DNA of 64,000 nt from Mesorhizobium norvegicum (GTDB lineage Bacteria; Pseudomonadota; Alphaproteobacteria; Rhizobiales; Rhizobiaceae): the NCBI RefSeq assembly GCF_004919685.1, contig NZ_SMYZ01000012.1:62001-126000 (forward strand). The letters run 5' to 3'. A model generated the notes under the pieces. That model was not told the origin of the DNA. It saw nothing but the letters and a program-made list of their open reading frames with translations, and did no database searches. Shown in pieces: positions 23,944 through 33,043 of the stretch; positions within the stretch are counted from its first letter, which is position 1, and each line of letters begins with the position of its first letter. The translations under genes and the position numbers were made by a program.

Positions 23944-24951
23944 ATGTTGGAAACCTATCAAGTGACTGAACATCACCCCAAACTCGGCGAATTCGGCTAC
24001 GCCGGCGACGATCATGTCGTGCCGTTCGAGGTCGGCCCGCTCGATGTACGTGGCCGCACCGTCCAGCTCGGACCGATGCTCGACGCCATCCTCAGCCGCC
24101 ACGATTATCCCGAGCCGGTCGCCCGCCTGCTGGCGGAGGCCTGTGTGCTGACGGTGCTGCTCGGCACCTCGCTCAAGTTCGAGGGCAAATTCATCCTGCA
24201 GACCCGCACCGACGGGCCTGTCGACATGCTGGTCGCGGATTTTTCCACGCCCTTGGCATTGCGCGCCTATGCGCGTTTCGATGCCGACCGGCTGGAGGCG
24301 CTGGTCGCGGCAGGCGAAACGTCGCAGCAGACCCTGCTCGGCAGCGGCGTGCTGGCGCTGACCATTGACCAGGGCGCTCATACGCAGCGCTATCAGGGTA
24401 TCGTCCAACTCGATGGCGAGACGCTGGAAGATGCGGCACGCACCTATTTCCGTCAGTCGGAGCAGATTCCGACCGATCTCAGGCTGTCGGTGGCCAAGCT
24501 GCTGACGCCCGGCCCCGGCGGCGCCCGCGAGCAGTGGCGCGCCGGTGGCATCCTGGCGCAGTTCCTGCCGCAGTCACCCGAACGCATGCGCGTGCCGGAC
24601 CTGCCGGGTGGCGATGGCGATCCGCGCGAGGAGATCCACGATCCGGCCGACAATTCCTGGCAGGAGTTGCTGGCGCTGCTCGGCACCATCGAGCCGACCG
24701 AATTGATCGACCCGACGATCGGCGCCGAGCGGCTGCTCTACAGGCTGTTCCACGAGCATGGCGTGCGCGTCTTTGGCGGCGTTCCGGTTGCCGACCAGTG
24801 CTCGTGCTCCCGGGACAAGATCCGCGGTATCCTAGAGGGTTTTTCCGCCCAGGAGATCAAGGACAGCACCGAGGACGGCGGCATCCACGTCGCCTGCGAA
24901 TTCTGCTCGAAGCAATATGACTTCGACCCGGCGGAATTTGCGGCTCAGTAG
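23944..24951 (+). CDS. hslO: Redox-regulated chaperone Hsp33
   Basis: 335 residues. The C-terminal zinc switch is complete: CSCSR and, 30 or so residues later, CEFC. Oxidation of these Cys releases zinc and turns on holdase activity, protecting proteins in bleach or peroxide stress. The N-terminal substrate-binding domain shows GPLDVRGRTVQLG and AEACVLTVLLGTSLKFEGKF. ATG 23944 (MLETYQV) was preferred to an upstream in-frame start. Confidence 0.93.
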   Translation: MLETYQVTEHHPKLGEFGYAGDDHVVPFEVGPLDVRGRTVQLGPMLDAILSRHDYPEPVARLLAEACVLTVLLGTSLKFEGKFILQTRTDGPVDMLVADFSTPLALRAYARFDADRLEALVAAGETSQQTLLGSGVLALTIDQGAHTQRYQGIVQLDGETLEDAARTYFRQSEQIPTDLRLSVAKLLTPGPGGAREQWRAGGILAQFLPQSPERMRVPDLPGGDGDPREEIHDPADNSWQELLALLGTIEPTELIDPTIGAERLLYRLFHEHGVRVFGGVPVADQCSCSRDKIRGILEGFSAQEIKDSTEDGGIHVACEFCSKQYDFDPAEFAAQ

Positions 24952-24961
24952 TAGGGTTTTT

Positions 24962-25098
24962 CCTTCTCCCCGTTTACGGGGAGAAGGTGCCCGAAGGGCG
25001 GATGAGGGGCAGCCACCGTTGTGCAAAGATAATCTCACGAGTTCGGCGCCGCCCCTCATTGCCCTGCCGGGCATTTCTCCCCGTAGAACGGGGAGAAA
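24962..25098. repeat. Paired inverted RIME-like repeat element
   Basis: Two modules of about 48 bases face each other: 24962-25010 and 25051-25098. Each has a long palindrome (CTTCTCCCCG with CGGGGAGAAG on the left; TTTCTCCCCG with CGGGGAGAAA on the right), a GCCC/GGGC small palindrome and a GAGGGGC tail. A 40-base spacer lies between. The plan equals the element at 30378-30551. It fills the convergent hslO-apaG gap, where it could act as terminator. Confidence 0.7.
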
Positions 25099-25102
25099 GA
25101 GG

Positions 25103-25495
25103 CTAATTCACCGTCCGCCTCGTTCCCGGCAGATCCAGTGAAAACGCCGGGATGGCGATGTCGAACGTCTCGCCCCGCTTGTTGCGCATCGTGTAGTGCC
25201 CGACCATGATGCCGGATGGTGTCGAGAGCGGGCAACCGGACGTGTACTGGTAGCTGTCGCCGGGATTGAGTTCAGGCTGGTCGCCGACCACGCCGGGGCC
25301 GCGCACCTCCTCGACCCGGCCGGTGCCGTCGGTGATGTGCCAATAGCGCGACAAAAGCTGAACGAAATCGTCCGATTGATTGTCGATCGTTATCTGATAG
25401 CCCCAAACATAGCGGTTCTCTGAGGGATCCGAGCGGTCCTCCAGATAGAACGGCCTGACCTGCACTTCGATGTTGCGCGTGACGGCGCTGTACAT
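25103..25495 (-). CDS. apaG: ApaG family protein
   Basis: 130 residues, the usual ApaG length. The fibronectin-like fold is indicated by [51 protein letters not shown] and [15 protein letters not shown]. ApaG proteins are linked to Co2+ resistance and Mg2+ homeostasis; biochemical function is not settled. The ATG at 25495 has GGAG upstream; the open frame further 5' runs into the repeat. Confidence 0.92.
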   Translation of the reverse strand: MYSAVTRNIEVQVRPFYLEDRSDPSENRYVWGYQITIDNQSDDFVQLLSRYWHITDGTGRVEEVRGPGVVGDQPELNPGDSYQYTSGCPLSTPSGIMVGHYTMRNKRGETFDIAIPAFSLDLPGTRRTVN

Positions 25496-25843
25496 AAGCG
25501 GCTCCAAAACAATCCGGTAACTTTCGGCGCTCCACGCGGGCTGGTCAACGGTGCGCGTCCTGTTATTGCGGCCTCTAGTGCACGTCGCCCAAAAGTGCCT
25601 CGGTTTTGGGAAAACGACATGCATAAAAACAAAGACATAAAGCGCGTCGCCCGACTCCGATCAAACACGACGCGCTTTAGGGGCAAGTGGCGGCAAAGAA
25701 TGTCATTTAAGTGACACATGACAATGATGGTGTGCGCCGACCAGTGCCGCGCGACTCGGGCGCTCTGTCGAACTGTTGAAATCGGTCGTCATGCCAGCCA
25801 GATTGTTCTGGCGGACCGGTTTTTCTGGAGTGACCGGATCTCG
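25496..25843. other. Divergent apaG-glycosyltransferase intergenic region
   Basis: 348 bases. The main content is the repeat at 25579-25680. The remaining part (25681-25843) is in frame with the glycosyltransferase gene but shows no homology-like sequence and precedes its best start site. It probably contains the promoters of both genes. Confidence 0.5.
25579..25680. repeat. Palindrome-bounded intergenic repeat, copy 2, with second palindrome
   Basis: The first half (25579-25624, TGCACGTCG to CGACATGCAT) matches the repeat at 5565-5612, including CAAAAGTG and GGTTTTGGG in the core. The second half is a further inverted repeat TAAAGCGCGTCG (25638) and CGACGCGCTTTA (ending 25679). The second palindrome is missing from copy 1, so the unit is modular. 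Confidence 0.65.
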
Positions 25844-26995
25844 ATGGAACTCACTCTCATAGCCGCCACGCTTTCGACTGCTCTCATCCTCTCAAATCTC
25901 GCCAGCATCGTGCTTGCCGCTTCGCGCCTGAAACGGCGCCACACCATCGCACCGCCGGCCGGCAAGCCACAGCCGGTGTCGATCGTCGTGCCGTCGCGTG
26001 GCGTCGAGCCGTTCACGCATGAGACGCTGGAGCGCGCCTTCTCGCTCAACTGGCCGCGCTACGAGCTGATCTTCTGCGTCGCCCATGCCGACGATCCGGT
26101 GGTCAAACTGATAAACAGGGCGATTGCCCGGTTTCCGAAGGTGCCGGCCCGGCTGCTGATCGGCGACGACCGCATCAGCGCCAATCCGAAACTCAACAAT
26201 TGCGTCAAGGGCTGGGAAGCGGCCCGGCACGACTGGGTTATCCTGGCCGATTCCAACGTGCTGATGCCGAGGGATTACGTCCAGCACCTCATGGCTGCCT
26301 GGCGGCCCGACACCGGCCTTGTCTGTTCGACGCCGATCGGCTCGCGGCCGGCCGGCTTCTGGGCTGAAGTCGAATGCGCTTTCCTCAACACGCTGCAGGC
26401 GCGCTGGCAATATGCCGGCGAGGCGCTTGGCCTTGGCTTCGCCCAGGGCAAGAGCATGCTCTGGAACAAGCCGATGCTCGACGCCAATGGCGGCATCCGC
26501 GCGCTGGCCGCCGAGATCGCCGAGGACGCCGCCGCGACCAAGCTGGTCAATGGCCTCGGCCTGCGCGTCAATCTCGTCGCCGCGCCCTTCGAGCAGCCGC
26601 TCGGCCGGCGCACGTTCGACGAGATCTGGTCGCGTCAGGCCCGCTGGGCGCGCCTGCGCCGCGTCACCTTCCCCCTGTTCTTCGCACCCGAAATCCTGAC
26701 CGGCGCGGTCGTGCCGCTGGTGCTTGCGCTGATTGCGGCGGCAAGTGCCGGCGTCAGCCTCTGGGCAACCGCCATTGCCGTATTGGCGGCCTTCTACCTT
26801 CCCGAGTGCGCCCTGGCCTGGTCCAAGGGCTGGTACCTGTCGCCACGCATGGTCGCGGCGATCATGGCACGCGACCTGATCCTGCCGGCGATGTGGGCGC
26901 GGGGCTGGCTCGGCGGCGCCGTCGACTGGCGCGGCAACGCGATGACCATTGGCACCAAGGCGGCCGAACTGGAAGAGACGCCGTCCGGCGCCTGA
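25844..26995 (+). CDS. GT21-type glycosyltransferase (ceramide/diacylglycerol glycosyltransferase-like)
   Basis: 383 residues. An N-terminal membrane helix (about 2-22) is followed by a GT-A domain with VSIVVPSRGVEPF, HADDP, the metal site ADSNVLMPRDY, a catalytic-acid segment AEDAAATKL and the processive/lipid GT motif RQARWARLRR, then C-terminal membrane helices. This pattern is GT21: enzymes that glycosylate ceramide or diacylglycerol. Rhizobia use related enzymes to make glycolipids that replace phospholipids. The acceptor lipid cannot be fixed from sequence. ATG 25844 starts just before the membrane helix. Confidence 0.8.
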   Translation: MELTLIAATLSTALILSNLASIVLAASRLKRRHTIAPPAGKPQPVSIVVPSRGVEPFTHETLERAFSLNWPRYELIFCVAHADDPVVKLINRAIARFPKVPARLLIGDDRISANPKLNNCVKGWEAARHDWVILADSNVLMPRDYVQHLMAAWRPDTGLVCSTPIGSRPAGFWAEVECAFLNTLQARWQYAGEALGLGFAQGKSMLWNKPMLDANGGIRALAAEIAEDAAATKLVNGLGLRVNLVAAPFEQPLGRRTFDEIWSRQARWARLRRVTFPLFFAPEILTGAVVPLVLALIAAASAGVSLWATAIAVLAAFYLPECALAWSKGWYLSPRMVAAIMARDLILPAMWARGWLGGAVDWRGNAMTIGTKAAELEETPSGA

Positions 26996-27003
26996 AGGCC
27001 CTC

Positions 27004-28191
27004 TTATCTGGCCTTCAGCGCCTGCGCGATGTCCTCAAGCAGATCGTCGGTGTCCTCCAGGCCGACCGACAGTCTGAGCGTGCCCGGCCCGATGCCGAGT
27101 TCGGCGCGGGCCTCGTCACTCAGATTCTTGTGCGTCGTCGTCGCTGGGTGGGTGATCAGGCTCTTGGCGTCGCCGAGATTGTTGGAGATCAGCACGATGT
27201 CGAGCGCGTTCTGCAAGGCGAAGGCCGCCTGCTTGCCGCCCTTGACGTCGAGGCAGATCAGGGTCGAGCCGCCCGACATCTGCTTCTTGACGATATCGGC
27301 CTGCGGGTGGTCGGCGCGGCCGGGATAGATGACACGGGCGATTTCTGGCCGCTCGGCCAGGAAATCCGCGATCCGGCCTGCGCTTTCCGTCTGTTGGCGC
27401 ACCCGTAGCGGCAGCGTCTCCAGACCCTTCAGCAGCGTCCAGGCGTTGAAGGGCGACAGGCTGGGCCCGGTGTGGCGGAAATAATCGTGCAGGTTCTCGT
27501 CGATCCACTTCTTGTCCGACAGGATGACGCCGCCGAGGCAGCGACCCTGGCCGTCAATATGCTTGGTCGCCGAATAGACGACGATGTGGGCGCCGAGCTG
27601 CAACGGCTTCTGCTGCAAGGGCGTGGCGAAGACATTGTCGACGATCAGTCGCGCCCCGATCGAATTGGCAAGCGAGGCGACCGCAGCGATGTCGACCACC
27701 TCCAGCGTCGGATTGGTCGGGCTTTCCAGGAAGAACAGCTTGGTGTTCGGCTTGACCGCCTTTTCCCAATTGGCGATGTCGGTGCCGTCGACCAGCGTCG
27801 CCTCGATGCCGTATTTGGGCGCCAGCGTCTCGACCACCCAGCGGCACGAGCCGAACAGCGCGCGCGCCGCCACGATATGATCGCCGGCCTTGGCGCTGCA
27901 CAAAAGGGCTGCCGTCACCGCGGCCATTCCGGACGCGGTGGCGCGGGCGTCTTCCGCACCTTCCAGCGCGCACATGCGTTTTTCGAACATGTCGACGGTC
28001 GGATTGGCGTACCGCGAATAGATGAAGCCCGGCTCCTCGCCCTTGAAACGGGCTTCGGCGGCCTGCGCCGTTTCGTAGACATAGCCCTGGGTGAGGTAAA
28101 TCGCTTCCGACGTTTCGCCGAAACCGGAACGCAGCGTTCCGCTGTGCACGAGTGCCGTCTGAGGCTTCCAGTTGCGCTTGTTGGTGCTCAT
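27004..28191 (-). CDS. metZ: O-succinylhomoserine sulfhydrylase
   Basis: 395 residues, Cys/Met metabolism PLP family. Motifs: YSRYANPTVDMFE, the PLP-binding TASGMAAVTAALL, LFFLESPTNPTLEVVD, DNVFATPL and the PLP-Lys segment VYSATKHIDGQGRCLGG. It makes homocysteine from O-succinylhomoserine and sulfide. The ATG at 28191 follows a SAM-II riboswitch and a terminator on the same strand, so methionine/SAM control is clear and supports metZ over cystathionine gamma-synthase. The frame is open upstream but that is the riboswitch leader. Confidence 0.93.
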   Translation of the reverse strand: MSTNKRNWKPQTALVHSGTLRSGFGETSEAIYLTQGYVYETAQAAEARFKGEEPGFIYSRYANPTVDMFEKRMCALEGAEDARATASGMAAVTAALLCSAKAGDHIVAARALFGSCRWVVETLAPKYGIEATLVDGTDIANWEKAVKPNTKLFFLESPTNPTLEVVDIAAVASLANSIGARLIVDNVFATPLQQKPLQLGAHIVVYSATKHIDGQGRCLGGVILSDKKWIDENLHDYFRHTGPSLSPFNAWTLLKGLETLPLRVRQQTESAGRIADFLAERPEIARVIYPGRADHPQADIVKKQMSGGSTLICLDVKGGKQAAFALQNALDIVLISNNLGDAKSLITHPATTTHKNLSDEARAELGIGPGTLRLSVGLEDTDDLLEDIAQALKAR

Positions 28192-28209
28192 CGCTCTTCT
28201 TCCAGACAC

Positions 28210-28240
28210 AAAAAAACCGGCCGCGAAAGTCGCAACCGGT
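28210..28240 (-). terminator. Leader terminator downstream of the SAM-II riboswitch
   Basis: Reading the minus strand, ACCGGTTGCGA pairs with TCGCGGCCGGT (two G-U pairs) and is followed by seven T. It sits between the aptamer and the metZ start codon, which suggests that SAM controls transcription termination here, perhaps in addition to translation. Confidence 0.7.
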
Positions 28241-28257
28241 CCATAGGGCCTTGCGGC

Positions 28258-28320
28258 CCGACGGTCCTTTAGCGACTTGTTTAACGTGGCTGCAAGCCGA
28301 CCGGCCAAATCACCACGGGA
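28258..28320 (-). promoter_or_regulatory. SAM-II riboswitch of metZ
   Basis: On the minus strand the leader contains CGTGGTGATTTGGCCGG, TCGGCTTGCAGCCACGTT and AAACAAGTCGCTAAAGGACC in order. These are the conserved helix and pseudoknot segments of the SAM-II (metA) aptamer, known upstream of metA and metZ in alphaproteobacteria. SAM binding would lower metZ expression. Edges are approximate. Confidence 0.92.
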
Positions 28321-28404
28321 TAACGACCCTTTAGACCCGCGCCACGCTTGCGTCAATTGCCGGCTTGATTAAGAGGTTTGTACCAGCGGCTAAGGAGCGG
28401 AGCC

Positions 28405-29499
28405 TTGCGGCAGACAGGCATTCTTCCCGATCAGGACATCTCGGCGCTGTTCCAGTCCGGCGCGCTGAAGTCGACGCGTGCGCTTGATGCCGACCAGATC
28501 CAGCCGGCCAGTCTTGATCTCAGGCTCGGCGACAAGGCCTGGCGGGTGCGTGCTTCCTTCCTGCCGGGCCCCAACCACAAGGTTTCGGAAAAGCTCGACC
28601 GGCTGCAGCTGCACGAAATCGATCTGGCCGAGGGCGCGGTGCTGGAGACCGGCTGCGTCTATATCGTGCCCTTGCTTGAAAGCCTGGCATTACCGGCGGA
28701 CATTTCGGCTTCAGCCAATCCGAAGAGTTCGACCGGGCGGCTCGACATCTTCACCCGCGTCATGACCGATCGCGGCCACGAGTTCGACAAGATCGCCGCC
28801 GGCTATCATGGCCCACTCTATCTGGAGGTCAGCCCGCGTACGTTCCCGATCGTCGCTCGCACCGGTTCGCGTCTGTCGCAGATCCGTTTCCGCTCCGGCA
28901 ATGCGCTGCTCTCGGAAGCCGAGCTGCATGAGTTGCATCGCGCGCAGATGCTGGTCGCCACCGAGCCGCCGAACATTTCCGGCGGCGGCATCGCGCTGTC
29001 GATCGACCTCAACGGCGATCAAAACGGCCTGGTCGGCTACCGCGGCAAGCATCACACCGGTCTCGTCGATGTCGACAAGCGCGCCGCACAGGAGGTCGTC
29101 GACTTCTGGGAGCCGATCCACAAGAGCGGCGCCGGCGAGCTGGTGCTCGATCCCGACGAGTTCTACATCCTCGTCAGCCAGGAGGCGGTGCATGTACCGC
29201 CGCTCTATGCCGCCGAGATGACGCCCTTCGATCCGCTGGTCGGCGAGTTCCGCGTCCACTATGCCGGCTTCTTCGATCCGGGCTTTGGCCATTCCGCGTC
29301 CGGTGGCACCGGCAGCCGGGCTGTGCTCGAAGTGCGCAGCCACGAAGTGCCGTTCATCCTCGACCATGGCCAGATCGTCGGCCGGCTGGTTTACGAGCAC
29401 ATGCTGAAGCGGCCGCAGGCGCTCTACGGCACCGATCTCGGCTCCAACTACCAGGCGCAGGGCCTAAAGCTGTCCAAGCATTTTCGCGCCGCGCGCTGA
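28405..29499 (+). CDS. Dcd-like 2'-deoxycytidine 5'-triphosphate deaminase (bimodular)
   Basis: 364 residues from a TTG start with AAGGAG seven bases upstream; a longer start nine codons earlier is less likely. The protein contains two dUTPase-fold halves: the first has IQPASLDLRLGD, SASANPKSSTGRLDIFTRV and GSRLSQIRF, and the second has AEMTPFDPLVGEFRVHYAGFFDPG and GQIVGRLVYEHM. E. coli Dcd is about 190 residues, so this is the doubled form found in alphaproteobacteria. It would deaminate dCTP to dUTP for dTMP synthesis. Divergent from metZ. Confidence 0.82.
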   Translation: MRQTGILPDQDISALFQSGALKSTRALDADQIQPASLDLRLGDKAWRVRASFLPGPNHKVSEKLDRLQLHEIDLAEGAVLETGCVYIVPLLESLALPADISASANPKSSTGRLDIFTRVMTDRGHEFDKIAAGYHGPLYLEVSPRTFPIVARTGSRLSQIRFRSGNALLSEAELHELHRAQMLVATEPPNISGGGIALSIDLNGDQNGLVGYRGKHHTGLVDVDKRAAQEVVDFWEPIHKSGAGELVLDPDEFYILVSQEAVHVPPLYAAEMTPFDPLVGEFRVHYAGFFDPGFGHSASGGTGSRAVLEVRSHEVPFILDHGQIVGRLVYEHMLKRPQALYGTDLGSNYQAQGLKLSKHFRAAR

Positions 29500-29592
29500 G
29501 CGTCTATCACCGTCAGGCAAAATACTTGCCTGCACTGGCTCGCCATGCTTGGCTGCCTTGCTGGTCGTCAAGCTTCAAGGGGAACCAAGAAA

Positions 29593-30363
29593 ATGCAGAT
29601 TTCGAAATGGATCATATCGGCAGCAGGCGCTGCCATGCTGGTGCTGGCGGCCGGCTCGCTGTCGCAGGCGCAGGAAAAGATCAAGATCGGCACCGAGGGC
29701 GCCTATCCGCCGTTCAACACCATTACGGCGGACGGCAAGGTCGAGGGCTTCGATATCGACATCGCCAATGCGCTGTGCGCGCAGATGAAGGTCGAATGCG
29801 AAATCGTCACCCAGGACTGGGACGGCATCATTCCCGCCCTGCAGGCCAAGAAATTCGATGCCATCATCGCTTCGATGAGCATCACCGAGGAGCGCAAGAA
29901 ACAGGTCGCCTTCACCAACAAATACTATACGACACCGCTCGCTCTGGTGGCGCCGAAGGACAGCGATCTCACCTCGACCGAACCGGCAGCCCTGGCCGGC
30001 AAGACGGTCGGCGCCCAGGCTTCGACCACGCAGGCCGACTATGCCCAGAATACCTATGGCAAGGCGGGTGCGGAGGCAAAACTCTACCCAACCCAGGAAG
30101 AGGCGATCACCGACCTGACCAACGGCAGGCTTGATGCCGTTATCTCGGACAAGTTCGTGCTGATGGACTGGTTGAAGAAGGCTAGCGACGGCTGCTGCAA
30201 ATTAATCGGCGACGTCAAGGGTACGGAAACGCAAGCCGGCATTGCCGTCCGCCTGGAAGACACCGCACTGCGCGACAAGCTCAACGCGGCCATCGACGCC
30301 ATCGTCGCCGACGGCACCTACAAGAAGATCCAGGCCAAGTATTTCGACTTTGATATTTATTGA
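29593..30363 (+). CDS. Periplasmic Lys/Arg/Orn-type amino acid binding protein, orphan
   Basis: 256 residues with a signal peptide (residues 1-26, ending LSQAQE). The mature protein has the HisJ/ArgT pattern GTEGAYPPFNTITADGKVEGF, DIANALCAQMKVECEIV, DWDGIIPALQAKKFDAIIASMSIT and TLDAV-like GRLDAVISDKFV. It contains Cys pairs (DGCCKL). A cationic amino acid is the likely ligand. No permease or ATPase gene accompanies it, as with the binding protein at 12940-13818. ATG 29593 follows AAGGGGAACC. Confidence 0.88.
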   Translation: MQISKWIISAAGAAMLVLAAGSLSQAQEKIKIGTEGAYPPFNTITADGKVEGFDIDIANALCAQMKVECEIVTQDWDGIIPALQAKKFDAIIASMSITEERKKQVAFTNKYYTTPLALVAPKDSDLTSTEPAALAGKTVGAQASTTQADYAQNTYGKAGAEAKLYPTQEEAITDLTNGRLDAVISDKFVLMDWLKKASDGCCKLIGDVKGTETQAGIAVRLEDTALRDKLNAAIDAIVADGTYKKIQAKYFDFDIY

Positions 30364-30377
30364 GGTTGGAGTTGCCA

Positions 30378-30551
30378 ATCTCCCCCCTCGTGGGGGAGAT
30401 GCCCGGCAGGGCAGAGGGGGGCGCGAAGGATCGCCAGCCTCTCCCTCCCAGCAGCCAAGAATACCCTGCACTCAAAGTTAGTCGATTGAGACGCCGGAGG
30501 GACAGCGCCCCCCTCTGGCCTGCCGGCCATCTCCCCCACAAGGGGGGAGAT
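30378..30551. repeat. Paired inverted RIME-like repeat element
   Basis: Two 47-base modules, 30378-30424 and 30505-30551, are inverted copies of one another with only three mismatches. Each begins with a long palindrome (ATCTCCCCCC...GGGGGAGAT), then GCCC/GGGC, then an AGAGGGGGGCGC tail. The 80-base spacer has no ORF. The element fills the convergent gap between the binding-protein gene and gguC. Confidence 0.75.
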
Positions 30552-30558
30552 TACGCCC

Positions 30559-31551
30559 TCAAAGCGCCTTCACGGCCACCTTCACCGGCTGTTCGATCTC
30601 AAGCGGATTGCGCAGCGGCAGGCCGAAATCCTTGGCCTCGATCTCGAACACGTCGCCGGCCTCGGTCTTGATGCCGTCGGCGAAGGACAGCGTCGCCGTG
30701 CCGAACATGTGCACATGCACGTCGCCCGGCTGGCGGAAGGCTGCATATTTGAAGTGATGATGTTCGAGATTGGCGATGGTGTGCGACATGTTCGCTTCCC
30801 CGGACAGGAACGGCTTTTCCCACAGCACCTCGCTGTCACGCACGATGCGCGAGGTGCCCCTGATATCGGAAGGCAGGTCGCCGATCAGGATCTCCGGGCC
30901 GAACGAGGCGTTGCGCAGCTTGGAATGGGCGAGGAACAGATAGTTCACGCGCTCGGTGACGTGGTCGGAGAACTCGTTCGACAGCGTGAAGCCGACGCGG
31001 AACGGCGCGCCGTCATCGCCGATGACATAGATGCCGGCCACCTCGGGCTCTTCGCCGGCATCCTTGGCGAAAGCCGGTGACAGGAGTGCGGCACCTGGTG
31101 CCACCGCCATCGTGCCGTTGCCCTTGTAGAACCATTCCGGCTGCACGCCGATCTGGCCTGTCGCGGGCTTGCCGCCCTCCAGCCCCATGCGGAACATCTT
31201 CATGGAATCGGTCAGCTGCTCCTCGCCATCGGCGCTGAGCTTCTTGTGCATGGAATCGCGTGTCGCAGCTGAGCCGAGATGCGTCAGCCCGGTGCCGGTC
31301 AGGTGCAGATGCGCCGGGTCGGGGTGGTTGATCGGCGACAGCAGCCGCCCCTTCTTGTAGGCCGCCTCGAGATCGACCGTCTCGCCAAGCCCCTTGCGTT
31401 CGATCAGCGCGACGAGGCCGACGCCGGTGCGGGCTGCCTCCATCGCTAGCGAATAGACGCTGCGGGCGCCGTTGATGATCCGGGTCTTGCCGCCATTGCG
31501 GGCGACGACGCGGATGGTCTCGGCGTCGTCAAGGATCTGGGAGATCAGCAT
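30559..31551 (-). CDS. gguC: GguC/AraD1 family protein (FAH superfamily)
   Basis: 330 residues. A fumarylacetoacetate-hydrolase-type fold is suggested by IGVQPEWFYKGNG, the metal-site region GEEPEVAGIYVIGDDG and FTLSNEFSDHVTE, with C-terminal GDVFEIEAKDFGLPL. GguC is the last gene of the chvE-gguABC locus of Agrobacterium, and relatives are predicted 2-keto-3-deoxy sugar acid dehydratases, which fits breakdown of imported pentoses. ATG 31551 has AGAGAGG upstream. A 205-base gap separates it from gguB. Confidence 0.85.
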   Translation of the reverse strand: MLISQILDDAETIRVVARNGGKTRIINGARSVYSLAMEAARTGVGLVALIERKGLGETVDLEAAYKKGRLLSPINHPDPAHLHLTGTGLTHLGSAATRDSMHKKLSADGEEQLTDSMKMFRMGLEGGKPATGQIGVQPEWFYKGNGTMAVAPGAALLSPAFAKDAGEEPEVAGIYVIGDDGAPFRVGFTLSNEFSDHVTERVNYLFLAHSKLRNASFGPEILIGDLPSDIRGTSRIVRDSEVLWEKPFLSGEANMSHTIANLEHHHFKYAAFRQPGDVHVHMFGTATLSFADGIKTEAGDVFEIEAKDFGLPLRNPLEIEQPVKVAVKAL

Positions 31552-31756
31552 GATGAATCCTCTCTCATTTGCCTTGGCAGGTTGCCAAAACGGCAAACCT
31601 TGCTCAGCGCGGCCGGGACGTCGTCCATGCCACGGTTGATAGTCTCCGTTCGGATTGCGCTCGCGGGCCTGGTCCCTCAGGGGACTTCTTTACGCCGGCG
31701 GGTCTGCCGGCAGCGCCGCGATCGTATGCCTCCTGCTTGCCTCGCCTAAAGCCTGT

Positions 31757-33043
31757 TCAAGCCTTGTTCTTGTTGTAGACGTCGAAGATCACGGCGCCGA
31801 GCAGCACCAGGCCTTTGACCACCTGCTGCCAGTCGACATTGACGCCCATGATCGACATGCCGTTGTTCATGACGCCCATGATAAAGCCGCCGACCACCGC
31901 GCCGATGACCTGGCCGACGCCGCCCATCGCCGAGGCGCCGCCGATGAAGACGGCAGCGATGACGTCGAGCTCGGAGCCGAGGCCCGCCGCCGGCACGGCC
32001 TGGCCGAGGCGCGCCGCGATGATCAGGCCGCCGAGCGCCGACAGCACGCCCATATTGATGAACACCATCAGCGTCAGTCGCTCGGTGTTGATGCCCGACA
32101 GTTGCGCCGCCTTGGCGTTACCGCCCATGGCGTAGATACGGCGGCCGATGGTCATGCGCTTGGTGACGAAGACGAACAGCGAGATCAGCACGCCCATGAC
32201 GAGAAGCACCACCGGCAGGCCCCTGTAGCTGGCGAACTCATAAACCAGGAACAGCGCCAGCGCGCTGGCGACCAGCGTCTTGATGATGAACAGAGGGAAG
32301 GGCTCGGCCTCATAGCCATGGCGTTCGCGCTTGCGTCGCGTCCTCACCCCGAAATAGGCATAGGCCAGCACGGCGATCAGACCGAGCACGATCGTCGTCA
32401 TGTGCAGTGTCAGGCCGCTGCCCATGATGGTCTTGCCAGCCGCGTTCACCGTCGGCGGGATCAGCGTCAGCGGGCCGATCACATCCGGGATGAAGCCGGA
32501 GCTGAGCATTTTGAAGTCGTCCGGAAGCGGACCGACTGAGGATCCGCCGCCCAGCAGCGCCTGGCAGATGCCGCGGAAGATCAGCATGCCCGCCAGCGTC
32601 ACGATGAAGCTCGGTATTCGGTGATAGGCGATCCAATAGCCTTGCGCCGCGCCGATCAGGCCGCCCACGATCAGGCAGACGATCGAAACCACCAGCGGAT
32701 TGCTGAGCGGTCCGAGCTGCCAGATGACCATCATGTTTGCCGCCAGCGCGCCGATGAAACCGGCGACCGATCCGACGCTGAGGTCGATATAGCCGGAAAC
32801 GATCACCAGCAGCATGCCCAGCGCCATCACGATGATGAACGAGTTCTGCTGCACCAGGTTGCTGAGGTTGACCGGCTTGAACAGCGTTCCCGACGTGGTG
32901 AACTGGAAGAACAGCATGATGACGATCAGCGCGATAATCAGGCCGTATTCGCGCAGGTTCGTCGTTAGCGCCGAGACGGCGATGCGCGGGCGCTGTTCTT
33001 CGGCGACGTTGCCCTGCGGGGCGGGGGCGATTTCGGTGCTCAT
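31757..33043 (-). CDS. gguB: Multiple-monosaccharide ABC transporter permease GguB
   Basis: 428 residues, RbsC/BPD_transp_2 family with about 10 membrane helices. Family words include [45 protein letters not shown] and [21 protein letters not shown]. It forms the membrane channel for sugars delivered by ChvE and is powered by GguA. Its ATG overlaps the gguA stop by four bases, so the pair is translationally coupled. Confidence 0.94.
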   Translation of the reverse strand: MSTEIAPAPQGNVAEEQRPRIAVSALTTNLREYGLIIALIVIMLFFQFTTSGTLFKPVNLSNLVQQNSFIIVMALGMLLVIVSGYIDLSVGSVAGFIGALAANMMVIWQLGPLSNPLVVSIVCLIVGGLIGAAQGYWIAYHRIPSFIVTLAGMLIFRGICQALLGGGSSVGPLPDDFKMLSSGFIPDVIGPLTLIPPTVNAAGKTIMGSGLTLHMTTIVLGLIAVLAYAYFGVRTRRKRERHGYEAEPFPLFIIKTLVASALALFLVYEFASYRGLPVVLLVMGVLISLFVFVTKRMTIGRRIYAMGGNAKAAQLSGINTERLTLMVFINMGVLSALGGLIIAARLGQAVPAAGLGSELDVIAAVFIGGASAMGGVGQVIGAVVGGFIMGVMNNGMSIMGVNVDWQQVVKGLVLLGAVIFDVYNKNKA

